A stretch of 64,000 nt of DNA from Syngnathus acus (Eukaryota; Chordata; Actinopteri; Syngnathiformes; Syngnathidae), in contig NC_051095.1 of the NCBI RefSeq assembly GCF_901709675.1, positions 24,434,456 through 24,498,455 on the forward strand, read 5' to 3'. Positions 52,608 to 63,099 of this stretch are shown in pieces. The notes beneath the pieces are model-generated. The model was not told the origin of the DNA and ran no database searches. It saw nothing but the letters and a program-made list of their open reading frames with translations. A program made the translations under genes and the position numbers. Each line of letters begins with the position of its first letter. Within the stretch, counting starts at the first letter, position 1.

Positions 52608-53584
52608 CCGTAATTTTCGGACTATAAGTCGCTCAGGAGTATAAGTCGCACCAGCCATAAAATGCCCAAAAATGTGAAAAAAAAACATATATAAGTTGCT
52701 CCGGAGTATAAGTCGCATTTTGGGGGGCAATTTATTCGACAAAATCCAACACCAAGAACAGACATGAACGAGCAACAACAGGCTAAATGATACGGTATGC
52801 TAACGTGACAAACACAAACGAGGAGCTGAGAACGGGCCTGACGTAACATTCAGTTATTTAAAAAAAACTATTACATAAATAACACGTTTATAAAACCATC
52901 TGTGTCACTCCAATTCATTAAATCCATCGATCGTCCTTTGTCAACAATGCCGTGTGCCGCGCCGCAGTTCAAATTATTCCACAGGCCCATACAACGATAT
53001 ATAAACTATATTTTAAATAACTATCACATAAACAACAATATTATTAAACCATTTGTGTCACTCCAAATCATTAAATCCATCGATCAAATTTCTCGTCTTT
53101 TATCGATCGTCCTTTGTCAACAATGCCGTGTGCCGCGCCGCAGTTCAAATTATTCCACAGGCCCATACAACGATATATAAACTATATTTTAAATAACTAT
53201 CACATAAACAACAATATTATCAAACCATTTGTGTCACTCCAAATCATTAAATCCATCCATCAAATTTCTCGTCCTTCATGTCATCCTGGTGACAGAGGAC
53301 ATGTCCAGAAGATATGGCGCTTTAGTGTTAATTACTTTATTTGATTTTTTCTCTCTATTTTTCATGTTTTGAATATGTTCAAGATAAAGATATCAAAGCA
53401 TGTGAAGTGATCAACTATACTAAAAATAACATGTGAAGTGGTCAACTATACTTGTAAGTAAGTGATGTGTTAATGATCAAGTAAAAATTTGTGAAAAAAA
53501 CCATATATAAGTCGCTCCTGAGTATAAGTCGCCCCCCCACCCAAACTATGAAAAAAACCGCGACTTATAGTCCGAAAATTACGG
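52608..53584 (-). mobile_element. family X MITE-like element, copy 3
   Basis: Ends CCGTAATTTTCGGACTATAA and TTATAGTCCGAAAATTACGG with TA on both sides (52606-52607, 53585-53586). Orientation is opposite to copy 2. An internal block of about 185 bp (52920-53100) is tandemly repeated at 53105-53285. Confidence 0.92.
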
Positions 53585-53586
53585 TA

Positions 53587-55673
53587 AGCACACTACGACA
53601 CCATTTTGTGCACTTACAAGAAACCCATTGAGGAAACAATTCTAATTTGGGTTACCCAAGTTGTCAGCTTTTAAAGCTCGGGTAATGCGCACACTTAATG
53701 AGACAGAATGACAGAATGTGGGCACAATGTTTTTTTTTTTAATAATAAATGCCACAGCAGCTGACACCAAGATTTCTTATTCTTGCCAGCTGCCTGTGTA
53801 TCCCAAATTGAGTGGGCAAGTAAGATGAGGTGACCTGTGGGAGGCTGACGAGCAAGAAAACTGAGATAGTTCACAGTTTTACCGTGTCTACATTTGAAGA
53901 CGACTTCTTAAATGAGTGCATATCTACGACTTCTGATTCTGTAAGGTGATCACCAGATATAAGGACAACACCTCCAGGACATATCAATGTTACAACTCTC
54001 TTCTTTTTTTTCTCTCTTCTCTGACTTTCAATGACAAGAAACAGAGCACACACAAATCGAGAGGTGAACATGGTCAAACCATGCCCAGAAACCTGCAAGC
54101 ATGACCTTTCAAATGATTGGAAGAAAATAATCGCTGGGCCCATGCTCCTTCACAGTGAGCTAAGGTCAGTGGAACAATGGCCAATTTAACGACAATTCAT
54201 TGGTAGAACAGATTTTAGAAAGTAAATTACACATATACTGTACTGACAAAAGATGGCAAGCTCAGAATCCGAACTTCTTGTTCTAAAAAATAATTTAATT
54301 TTGTCATGACATTTTCTGTGTAGCTCTGGTTCACCACTCCGGACAGACACAGACGATTCTTCTTGGTGCTGTTCACTGTGCCAAGGGCACAGCCACATGC
54401 AGCTGTGAGGGTAGCTGCAGCCATTTGGAGCACAGCCACAGGGGGATCTGTCTGTGCCTCCTTACCAACAATTTTCTGATAGTCCAAATTACATCTTTGA
54501 TGGGGTGAGCCACTGCTCTGCAAAGTCCTCACAAGTGTTTTTTTCCATGGGCTCACCTCATGGAGCACAAAGTGTGCACTTTCCTTACTGGCAAGTACGG
54601 GAATTGCAGGTGGTTGGCTTTCAGCTACATGTCTACAGCAGCACTGCACTCCCAGAGGAGACATATCTCAGGGGTGCAGGGCCACCATTCATGGCAGGTT
54701 CCGAAGTTGAGAGGGCAGGACCCAGTGAAGTTTCAGTTTGGTCTGTCTGAAATCGATTTTTTGGGCCACCGGAGCTTGTTTGCAATGGATGGGCATTAAG
54801 CTCCAGACAACTTAGCTGCAAGGATCATTGGGACACGCATTAAGTGATGGCTCATGAAGGAGGCTCAGGTTCTCTCTCAGAAAAAATAAATCCTAGCTGC
54901 ACCACTGCAGGTACCAATCACACAATGGAATAGACCACGGCATTCAACAATCTCTTGCAAACAAAGAGGTGAGTGAACTATATTTAATTTGGGGCATACA
55001 ACAGGAAGGATTGATTTAAAGCAGATATCATTATGACCTGGTGTTCAGGCGATCATGTAACCCACCTGGCCATACCTTCTGAGAACCAACCTTATAGTCT
55101 CTTGTCCCAGCCCTTTGTCCCATACAAGCATACATGTATCAAATTCTGGCCAGGCATATAATATGAATTTATGTGTCGGCAAGTACTTCATTTTATATGC
55201 TGTATCATGCTTTGCGATCAGAGTGATGAACACCTATACTGTACTGGCGAATGCGACCCTGTTGTCCCTCCTTTCATACACTACTTGATATACAGCCCCA
55301 CTGTGTTTCCTGGAAATCCAATTGTGCCACCACTTCAGTGCTTCAAGTAATAAGCAATAATACATTCCATTACAAGTGACTCTTAAGTCTGGATCCAATT
55401 TAGAAATCGCATTGACTGATCATGGGGAATTTTGTTAAGCCATTCACAATATTTGACGCAGGGAGTCACAATAATGTTAAGTATTGCCCATTAGAAATGT
55501 ACTTGTATGTAAAACAGGATATATTTCAATTGCATGTGCCAGATCTTTATAAATGATGAATGGATACAATAATTGCAGATTAAATTGTGAAATTCATTGA
55601 AAGCAGAACTACTGAACAATAGAAACCCCAAAATCATGAATAACTGTATGATAAAATTGCTCTAAAAACCGTC
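53587..55673. other. no gene recognised
   Basis: No known element was found. The minus frame 54227-54664 (145 codons) has exon-like composition, with VLQMAAATLTAACGCALGTV and NRLCLSGVVNQSY, but no recognised relatives and no clear splice sites. I leave it unassigned. Confidence 0.4.
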
Positions 55674-56254
55674 CGTCCGTCCATCCATCCATCCATCCAT
55701 CCATCCATCCATCCATCCATCCATCCATCCATCCATCCATCCATCCATCCATCCATTTTCTTCTGCTTATCAAGGGTCGGGTCGCGGGGGCAGCAGCTTT
55801 AGGAGGGACTCCCAGACTTCCCTCTCCCCAGCCACTTCTTCCAGCTCATCCCGGGGGATCCTAAGGCGTTCCCAGGCCAGCCGAGAGACATAGTCTCTCC
55901 AGCGCGTCCTGGGACGTCCACGGGGTCTCCTACCGGTGGGACATACTCAGAACACCTTCCCAGGGAGGCGTCCAGGAGGCATCCTGATGAGATGCCCAAG
56001 CCACCTCATCTGGCTCCTCTCAACGTGGAGGAGCACCGGCTCTACTCCGAGCCTCTCCCGGATGACCGAGCTTCTCACCTTATCGTTCTTTCGGTCACGA
56101 CCCATAGTTCGTGACCATAGGTGAGGGTAGAAGCGTAGATCGACCGGTAAATTGAGAGCTTTGCCTTTTGGCTCAGCTCTCTCTTTACCACGACAGACCG
56201 GTACAGAGTCCGCATTACTGCCGACGCGGCACCGATCCGCCTGTTGATCTCTCG
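55674..56254 (-). mobile_element. RTE/Rex3-like LINE 3' fragment with (CCAT)n tail
   Basis: A (CCAT)n run of about 80 bp (55674-55755) is followed by the reverse complement of 40770-41335 at high identity (coding for the C-terminal part of RT: RSVVVKRELSQKAKLSIY, GRPRTRWRDYVSRLAW). It is inserted at the left side of Tc1 copy 3; its 5' truncation point abuts AAATATCC of the Tc1. The outer Tc1 terminal repeat is not seen to its left. Confidence 0.88.
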
Positions 56255-56522
56255 AAATATCCTATTTCAAAATATTAGAATATCCTGAAAAAGTATACTA
56301 GTAGGGCAGGGGTGCTCAATACGTCGATCGCGATCGACCGGTCGATCGCCAAGCCACTATTGGTCGATCGCGTGTTTTTAAAATGTTTTTTCTTTTTTTT
56401 TCGCACTTGACGCATGTACAAACAACGGCGCTAACAACACAACACAAACACGCTAGCTCGCGAGTTCCCTCCAATTGTCAGAACCCTGTTTTTTCTCTTA
56501 AACTTAAGAAAGGGTATAAAAA

Positions 56523-56600
56523 TGAGTGGGGCAGCTGGCCATAGTAAGAAGTATCCCTTTCATAGGGAATGGGAGTAGGACTTTTTTTTCACGATGACAT
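56523..56600 (+). pseudogene. hAT transposase N-terminus (GTF2IRD2-like)
   Basis: The ATG at 56523 opens MSGAAGHSKKYPFHREWE, then a stop and DFFFTMTYT before the (TA)n tract. This start resembles GTF2IRD2-like fish hAT proteins; the rest has been deleted, which makes the element a MITE-like derivative. Confidence 0.75.
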
Positions 56601-56608
56601 ATACGTAT

Positions 56609-56671
<63 letters not shown>

Positions 56672-57199
56672 CATTTTTTTTTAGTGGGTAGATCTTTGTG
56701 ACTTGGTCATTTCAAAAGTAGCTTGCGAGCTGAAAGAGTTTGGGCACCCCTGGTCTAGATAATGCAGACACCAAATGGAAACCCACTATCAACTGTCACG
56801 AACGGAGTGTAGAAATGGAGCAGGACGACCAAATGCAGCTTGGACCAGGGTTTATTGCAGGAACTCAAAAGACAGACTCTCGTGACGGTGACACAAGCAT
56901 TGTCCACACAATGCACATCGAGTGGTACCCAAACCGAACATAAATACGCGACAGTTAACAAGAGGCAGGTGAGCATGATCACACTGATCATGGGCACAGG
57001 AAGGGAGGGGCGAGCACACAGACACACAGAAACGACTACAACCCATACAGACAGCAAAACAGGGGACGAAGCATGACAGAACCCCCCCCACAAGGGACGG
57101 CTCCCGACGTCCCAAAAACCCAACCCCCCACGGCGGCACGCGGGGGGGCCGGGGGGGGCAGCGCACGAGTCCAGACGACCCTACTGGTCTCTGAAATAG

Positions 57200-58110
57200 C
57201 CCGAACCGCGCTCGGCGGCGACTTGGGGCACAGAACCGCACTCGGGCGGCGACACGGGGCACAGAACCGCAGTCGGGCGGCGACTCGGGGATACAGAACC
57301 GCAGTCGGGCGGCGACTCGGGGATACAGAACCGCAGTCGGGCGGCGACTCGGGGATACAGAACCGCAGTCGGGCGGCGACTCGGGGATACAGAACCGCAG
57401 TCGGCGGCGACTCGGGGATACAGAACCGCAGTCGGCGGCGACTCGGGGATACAGAACCGCAGTCGGCGGAGCCTCGGGGATACAGAACCGCAGTCGGCGG
57501 AAACTCGGGGATACAGAACCGCAGTCGGCGGAAACTCGGGGATACAGAACCGCAGTCGGCGGAAACTCGGGGATACAGAACCGCAGTCGGCGGAAACTCG
57601 GGGATACAGAACCGCAGTCGGCGGAAACTCGGGGATACAGAACCGCAGTCGGCGGAAACTCGGGGATACAGAACTGCAGTCGGCGGAAACTCGGGGATAC
57701 AGAACCGCAGTCGGCGGAAACTCGGGGATACAGAACCGCAGTCGGCGGAAACTCGGGGATACAGAACACTCGGGGATACAGAACCGCAGTCGGCGGAAAC
57801 TCGGGGATACAGAACCGCAGTCGGCGGAAACTCGGGGATACAGAACCGCAGTCGGCGGAAACAGAACCGCAGTCGGCGGAAACTCGGGGATAGAGAACTG
57901 CAGTCGGCGGAAACTCGGGGATACAGAACCGCAGTCGGCGGAAACTCGGGGATACAGAACCGCAGTCGGCGGAAACTCGGGGAAACAGAACCGCAATCGT
58001 CGGAAACAGAACCGCAATCGGCGGAAACTCGGGGAAACAGAACCGCAATCGGCGGAAACTCGGGGAAACAGAACCGCACTCGGGCGGCGACGAGGGGAAC
58101 CGAACCGCAC
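57200..58110 (-). repeat. 31-bp minisatellite in LTR element copy 3, about 27 units
   Basis: The unit is GCGGAAACTCGGGGATACAG plus AACCGCAGTCG. Variants at the left are 32 bp and have GGGCGGCGACTCGGGG; at the right GATAC becomes GAAAC. Some units are shortened (57765, 57860, 58005). As 31 is not a multiple of three and the unit has no stop in any frame of one strand, long open frames (309-432 codons) appear in all three minus frames and one plus frame. These are unlikely to be genes. Confidence 0.92.
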
Positions 58111-58329
58111 TCGGGCGGCAACTCACGCAAAACCCGCACTCGGGCGGCAAAAAAAAGTCCTTGCCGCAATCAGCGGCACTCGAAAGTCCGGACCGCGATC
58201 AGCGGCATTCGTAAGGCGGAGCTGTGGCAGCAGCAAGAGCCACCACGCGCCGCAGCAGTGGGACGATCGCGGGTCCGGTGCAGCTGGCCTGAAGACGGGC
58301 GACGTCAAAGGGGCCTGCGACGCTGGGGT

Positions 58330-58650
58330 GGAGCCCGATGGCGACCGCGAGTCTGATGACGCCGGGAGGCACTCCGATGGCGGCCGCGGGTCCGGCGTTG
58401 TGGCAGCGAAGTCCAATGACTCTCGCAGCCGATGGCGCCGGGAGGACTCCGATGGCGGCCGCGTGTCCGGCGTCGCGGCAGCGAAGTCCGATGACTCTCG
58501 CAGCCGATGGCGCCGGGAGGCACTCCGATGGCGGCCGCGTGTCCGGCGTCGCGGCAGCGAAGTCCGATGACTCTCGCAGCCGATGGCGCCGGGAGGCACT
58601 CCGATGGCGGCCGCGTGTCCGGCGTCGCGGCAGCGAAGTCCGATGACGAC
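58330..58650 (-). repeat. about 69-72-bp GC-rich tandem repeat in LTR element copy 3
   Basis: At least four units of GCGCCGGGAGGCACTCCGAT, GGCGGCCGCGTGTCCGGCGT and CGCGGCAGCGAAGTCCGATG followed by ACTCTCGCAGCCGATG. The matching region in copies 1 and 2 (15440-15740, 35000-35310) is more irregular, so this part too has expanded separately. Confidence 0.85.
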
Positions 58651-59410
58651 AGCGGAGCCGATCGCGCTGGAACCTGCTCGGACGATGGACGCGGATCGGA
58701 CGTCGCAGTGGGAGCTGATGGTGGAGAGAGGTCCAAGCGCTGGTCGCTGTGGTGGTCGGAGCATTCTGTCACGAACGGAGTGTAGAAATGGAGCAGGACG
58801 ACCAAATGCAGCTTGGACCAGGGTTTATTGCAGGAACTCAAAGACAGACTCTCGTGACGGTGACACAAGCATTGTCCACACAATGCTCCGACATCGAGTG
58901 GTACCCAAACCGAACATAAATACGCGACAGTTAACAAGAGGCAGGTGAGCATGATCACACTGATCATGGGCACAGGAAGGGAGGGGCGAGCACACAGACA
59001 CACAGAAACGACTACAACCCATACAGACAGCAAAACAGGGGACGAGGCATGACATCAACATCAACAGAGCTCCCATTGCCTACAATCCCAACCCCGAATT
59101 CCTAGGGATTACCTACGACAGACAACTTACTTTTGACGAACATGTCAACAGCATCTATCGTACAAAGCAGGGGAGAAATAATGTACTCCGCAGCCTCTCT
59201 GGCAATAGCTGGGGCTGGCTGAAGGCTGATCTCTGTCAGGTCTACATTGCAACTCAATGCAGTTTAGCTGAATATGGAGCTCCAGCCTATGCCCCCTGTT
59301 TGTCAGCCACAAACATCGGCAAAATTATAATTTTTTTTAGTCGGTAGATCTTTGTGACTTGGTCATTTTCACGATGACATATACTATATATATATATATA
59401 TATATATATA

Positions 59411-60902
59411 CAGCGCCTTGCGAAAGTATTCGGCCCCCTTGAACCTTTCAACATTTCGCGACATTTCAGGCTTCAAACATAAAGATATAAAAGTTTAATT
59501 TTTTGTCAAGAATCAACAACAAGTGGGACACAGTCGTGAAGTGGAACAAAATTTATTGGATAATTTAAACTTTTTTAACAAATAAAAAACTGAAAAGTGG
59601 GGCGTGCAATATTATTCGGCCCCTTGCGCTAATACTTTGTAGCGCCACCTTTTGCTGCAATTACAGCTGCAAGTCGCTTGGGGTATGTCTCTATCAGTTT
59701 TGCACATCGAGAGACTGGAATTCTTGCCCATTCTTCCTTGCAAAACAGCTCGAGCTCAGTGAGGTTGGATGGAGAGCGTTTGTGAACAGCAGTCTTCAGC
59801 TCTTTCCACAGATTCTCGATTGGATTCAGGTCTGGACTTTGACTTGGCCATTCTAACACCTGGATACGTCTATTTGTGAACCATTCCATTGTAGATTTGG
59901 CTTTATGTTTTGGATCATTGTCCTGTTGGAAGCTAAATCTCCGTCCCAGTCTCAGGTCTTTTGCAGACTCCAACAGGTTTTCTTCCAGAATGGTCCTGTA
60001 TTTGGCTCCATCCATCTTCCCATCAATTTTAGCCATCTTCCCTGTCCCTGCTGAAGAAAAGCAGGCCCAAACCATGATGCTGCCACCACCATGTTTGACA
60101 GTGGGGATGGTGTGTTCCGGGTGATGACCTGTGTTGCTTTTCCGCCAAACATATCGTTTTGCATTGTGGCCAAAAAGTTCGATTTTGGATTCATCTGACC
60201 AGAGCACCTTCTTTTGTTTGGTGTGTCTCCCAGGTGGCTTGTGGCAAACCTTAAACGAGACTTTTTATGGATATCTTTGAGAAATGGCTTTCTTCTTGCC
60301 ACTCTTCCATAAAGGCCAGATTTGTGCAGTGCACGACTGATTGTTGTCCTATGGACAGACTCTGGTCTGATACTCCTTCCATTTCAATATAATTGCTTGC
60401 ACAGTGCTCCTTGAGATGTTTAAAGCTTGGGAAATCTTTTTGTATCCAAATCCGGCTTTAAACTTTTCCACAACCGTATCTCGGACCTGCCTGGTGTGTT
60501 CCTTTGTCTTCATGGTTCTCTCTGCGCTTTAAACAGAACCCTGAGACTATCAAAGAGCAGGTGCATTTATATGGAGACTTGATTACACACAGGAGCATTC
60601 TATTTATCATCATCAGTCATTTAGGACAACATTGGATCGTTCAAAGATCCTCACTGAACTTCTGGAGTGAGTTTGCTGCACTGAAAGTAAAGGGGCCAAA
60701 TAATATTGCACGCCCCACTTTTCAGTTTTTTATTTGTTAAAAAAGTTTAAATTATCCAATAAATATCGTTCCACTTCACGATTGTGTCCCACTTGTTGTT
60801 GATTCTTGACAAAAAATAACAATTTTATATCTTTGTTTGAAGCCTGAAATGTGGCGAAATGTTGAAAAGTTCAAGGGGGCCGAATACTTTCGCAAGGCAC
60901 TG
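59411..60902 (-). mobile_element. second Tc1-like family, complete element inside the hAT
   Basis: Ends CAGCGCCTTGCGAAAGTATT and (right) ATACTTTCGCAAGGCACTG with TA on both sides (59409-59410 and 60903-60904), inserted in the (TA)n of the hAT. Terminal inverted repeats are about 200 bp long. Length 1492 bp, usual for fish Tc1. Confidence 0.94.
59629..60520 (-). pseudogene. Tc1-like transposase, C-terminal half open
   Basis: The 192-codon frame 60207-59629 carries the full DDE domain: LWSDESKIELFG (first Asp), GGGSIMVWACFSSAG, FQQDNDPKHKAKSTMEW (second Asp), WPSQSPDLNPIENLWKELK (Glu) and ends GGATKY. The N-terminal half (60520-60208) is frameshifted: VRDTVVEKFKAGFGYKKIS, TTISRALHKSGLYGRVARR and KPFLKDIHKKSRLRFAT are recognisable. 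A few single-base changes inactivate it. Confidence 0.9.
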
Positions 60903-60920
60903 TATATATACATATATACT

Positions 60921-61260
60921 GTGACCAGCTCAGTGGCGACCAGCTCAGTGGCCTAGTGGTAGAGTGTCCGCCCTGAGACTGGAAGGTTGTGGGTTCAAAC
61001 CCCGGCCGGGTCATACCAAAGACTATAAAAATGGGACCCATTGCCTCCCTGCTTGGCACTCAGCATTAAGGGTTGGAATTGGGGGGTTAGATCACCAACT
61101 GATTCCCGAGCGCGGCACCGCTGCTGCTCACTGCTCCCCTCTCCCCCAGGGGATGGATTAAAATCACACGGGGATGGGTTAAATGCAGAGGACAAATTTC
61201 ACCACACCCAGGTGTGTGTGTGACGATCATTGGGACTTTAATCTTAATCTTAATCTTTAA
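60921..61260 (+). mobile_element. tRNA-derived SINE with A and B boxes
   Basis: The A-box region is TGGCCTAGTGGTAGAGTGT and the B box GGGTTCAAACCCC. The body (TGGGACCCATTGCCTCCCTG through CAAATTTCACCACACCCAG) matches the truncated copy at 20166-20434. The tail is (TTAATC)n. The first 15 bp of the head are duplicated (GACCAGCTCAGTGGC twice). It sits in (TA)n so the target duplication cannot be judged. Confidence 0.9.
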
Positions 61261-61478
61261 TATATATATATATATATAATTTTTTTTTTTTTTTAGTGGG
61301 TAGATCTGTGTGACTTGGACATTTCAAAAGTAGCTCGCGAGCTGAAAAAGTTTGGGCACCCCTGTAGTAGGGTATTCAACTAATCACTTGGATCGTCTAA
61401 TTAACTCGAAAAACACCTGCAAGGGTTTCCTGAGCCTTGAAAAACACTCAGCTTGGTTCAGTAAACTAAATCACAAGT

Positions 61479-62546
61479 ATGGGGAAGACTGCTGATCTTA
61501 CTGGTGTCCAGAGGACCATCATTGACACCCTCCATCAGGAGGGTAAGACACAAAAAGAAATTTTTCAAAGAGCAAGCTGTTCACAGAGTGCAGTTTCAAA
61601 GCAAATCCACAAAAAGTCTGTTGGAAGGGGGAAATGTGGCAGGAAACGCTGCACAACCAAGAGAGATGACCGCAGCCTTAACCGCATTGTGAAGAAGAGT
61701 CACTTCCAGAATTTGGGGAAGCTTCAAAGACAGTGGACTGCACTGTTCAAAAGCCACTGTTCACAGACGTGTCCGGGAAATGGGCTACAATAGCCTTATT
61801 CCCATGGTCAAGCCACTTCTGAACTCAAGACAACGGAAGAAGCGTCTGACTTGGGCTATGGAAAAGAAGCACTGGACAGTTCCAGAGTGGTCCAAAGTCC
61901 TCTTTTCAGACGAAAGCAAGTTTTGTATTTTATTTGGAAGTCAAGGCGCCAGAGTCTGAAGAAAAGGCTGGAGAGGAGCAAAATCCAAGTTGCTTGAAAT
62001 CCAGTGTGAAGTTCCCACAGTCAGCGATGGTTTGGGGAGCCATGTCTGCTGCTGGTGTTGGTCCACTGTGTTTCATCAAGTCCAGAGTAAATGCAGATTT
62101 TAGAGCACCACAAGCTTCCGTCTGCTGAAAAGCTCTTTGGAGATGATGATTTTATTTTCCAGCATGATCTGGCACCTGCCCACAGTGCCAAAACCACCAG
62201 TAAATGGTGTACTGACCATGGCATTACTGTCCTCGATTGGCCTGCCAATTCCCCTGACCTGAAACCCATAGAGAATTTGTGGGGTATTGTGAAGAAGAAG
62301 CTGAAAGACACCAGACCCAACAATGCAAATGAGCTAATGGCCGCTATTGAATCATCGTGGGCATCCATAACACCTCAGCAATGCCACAGGCTGATTGCCT
62401 CCATGCCACGCCGCATTGGTTGCAGTAATCCGTGCAAAATGATTCCCAACCAAGTACTGAGTGCATTAATGGACATTTTCAAATGTTTGATTTTGTTTTG
62501 CTGTTATAAATCTTTTTTTTTTACTTGGTCTGAGGAAATATTCTAA
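61479..62546 (+). pseudogene. Tc1-like transposase of copy 3, frameshifted
   Basis: Open from the ATG at 61479 for 104 codons (helix-turn-helix part, LTGVQRTIIDTLHQEGKTQK). A deletion near 61740 removes the EAGVQVSK segment. The catalytic core is in two frames: FSDESKF (61905), a nonsense change near 61958 (SLKKRLEK...), then MQILEHHKLPSAEKLFGDDD from 62091 with FQHDLAPAHSAKTTSKWCTD (second Asp) and PDLKPIENLWGIVKKKLKDT (Glu; K replaces N in LNP). The frame ends with a shifted C-terminus. Confidence 0.85.
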
Positions 62547-62759
62547 TATTTTGAGATAGGATATTTGAGTTTTCTTAAGCTGTATGCCATAATCAGCAAT
62601 ATTAAAATAATAAAAGGCTTGCAATATTTCTGTATTGTAATGACTCCAGAATGTATGACATTTTTGTTTTTTTTAATTGCATTACAGAAAATAAAGAACT
62701 TTATCACAATATTCTAATTTTCTGAGACAGTCCTGGAAGTGATCGAGACAACAAAATAC

Positions 62760-62822
62760 ATTTGCTGGCGACCGTTAGTCGCCGTGCCGCTGCGTAACGG
62801 CGACTAACGGTCGCCAGCAAAT
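62760..62822. other. perfect inverted repeat: 26-bp arms, 11-nt loop
   Basis: The left arm 62760-62785 (ATTTGCTGGCGACCGTTAGT plus CGCCGT) is exactly complementary to the right arm 62797-62822, around GCCGCTGCGTA. It is GC-rich in an AT-rich setting, 24 bp after the Tc1 end. No RNA gene family or element end was recognised. Confidence 0.9.
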
Positions 62823-63099
62823 CTATTTGCACTGTCTTTGCACGGCGACTCTCTTTGGAAGAGACCAAATTGTTTGAATAAGAGATTTCAAAGCTTTTTG
62901 CGGAAAACATTCATCTCTATGTGCACAATCAGAGGGAACAAAACAAAGTTCTCGTCAGATAGCAAGACAAAAGGCACAGACTATACAGTTCTTGAACTGG
63001 CGAGTTGCTTCACTTTCTACACTTCATCACTGTGATAAACACCTCAGCAAAACTATTTGTGACAAATAGGACACAACATTGGTAATAAAAATGTAATTG

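Larger units (their letters stand above)
56794..59054 (-). mobile_element. non-autonomous gypsy-like LTR element, copy 3 (complete)
   Basis: LTRs at 56794-57078 (285 bp) and 58767-59054 (288 bp) differ by a small deletion (CTCCGA near 58890) and a few bases, so insertion was recent. Ends are TGTCA...TGACA. The 5-bp duplication TCAAC is exact (56789-56793 and 59055-59059). The C-rich stretch at 57080-57090 is the polypurine tract on the element's strand. The interior is 1688 bp and codes for no retroelement protein. Confidence 0.94.
56753..59333 (+). mobile_element. LINE RT fragment, target of the LTR element
   Basis: With the LTR element removed, 56758-56793 and 59060-59333 give one frame: DNADTKWKPTINI, NRAPIAYNPNPEFLGITYDR, QLTFDEHV, LRSLSGNSWGWLKADLCQVY, IATQCSLAEYGAPAYAPCLS and ATNIGKI. 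This is the thumb region of a jockey/R1-like RT. Both ends are truncated, and how it entered the hAT is not clear. Confidence 0.7.
56307..61364 (+). mobile_element. hAT element carrying LINE, LTR, Tc1 and SINE insertions
   Basis: Outer ends CAGGGGTGCTCA and TTTGGGCACCCCTG lie between exact 8-bp duplications TAGTAGGG (56299-56306 and 61365-61372). A second right-type end lies inside at 56752, not flanked by a duplication. Another partial internal copy (AGTCGGTAGATCTTTGTGAC then CACGATGACATATAC) is at 59334-59384. The element therefore went through internal duplication as well as insertions. The basic unit is about 450 bp with a central (TA)n. Confidence 0.85.
56255..62735 (+). mobile_element. 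Tc1-like transposon, copy 3, containing a 5-kb hAT nest
   Basis: The left piece (56255-56306) and the right piece (61365-62735) join exactly once the hAT is removed, as shown by comparison with 23296-23365. The right end GACAGTCCTG is at 62735; the flanking TA is lost (GAAG follows) and the left terminal repeat is replaced by the RTE fragment. Confidence 0.9.

Noticed and set aside
57200-58110. Regular repeats resembling a CRISPR array
   Set aside because: The 31-bp units are contiguous with no unique spacers, lie inside an LTR element, and the DNA is eukaryotic.
57073-58356. 427-codon plus-strand frame and 432-, 377- and 309-codon minus-strand frames
   Set aside because: They are products of the 31-bp tandem repeat inside the LTR element and are open in several frames at once; no known domain is present.
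60934-61005. tRNA gene
   Set aside because: The A and B boxes belong to the head of a SINE with a body and tail; a cloverleaf was not supported and a second copy exists at 20166.
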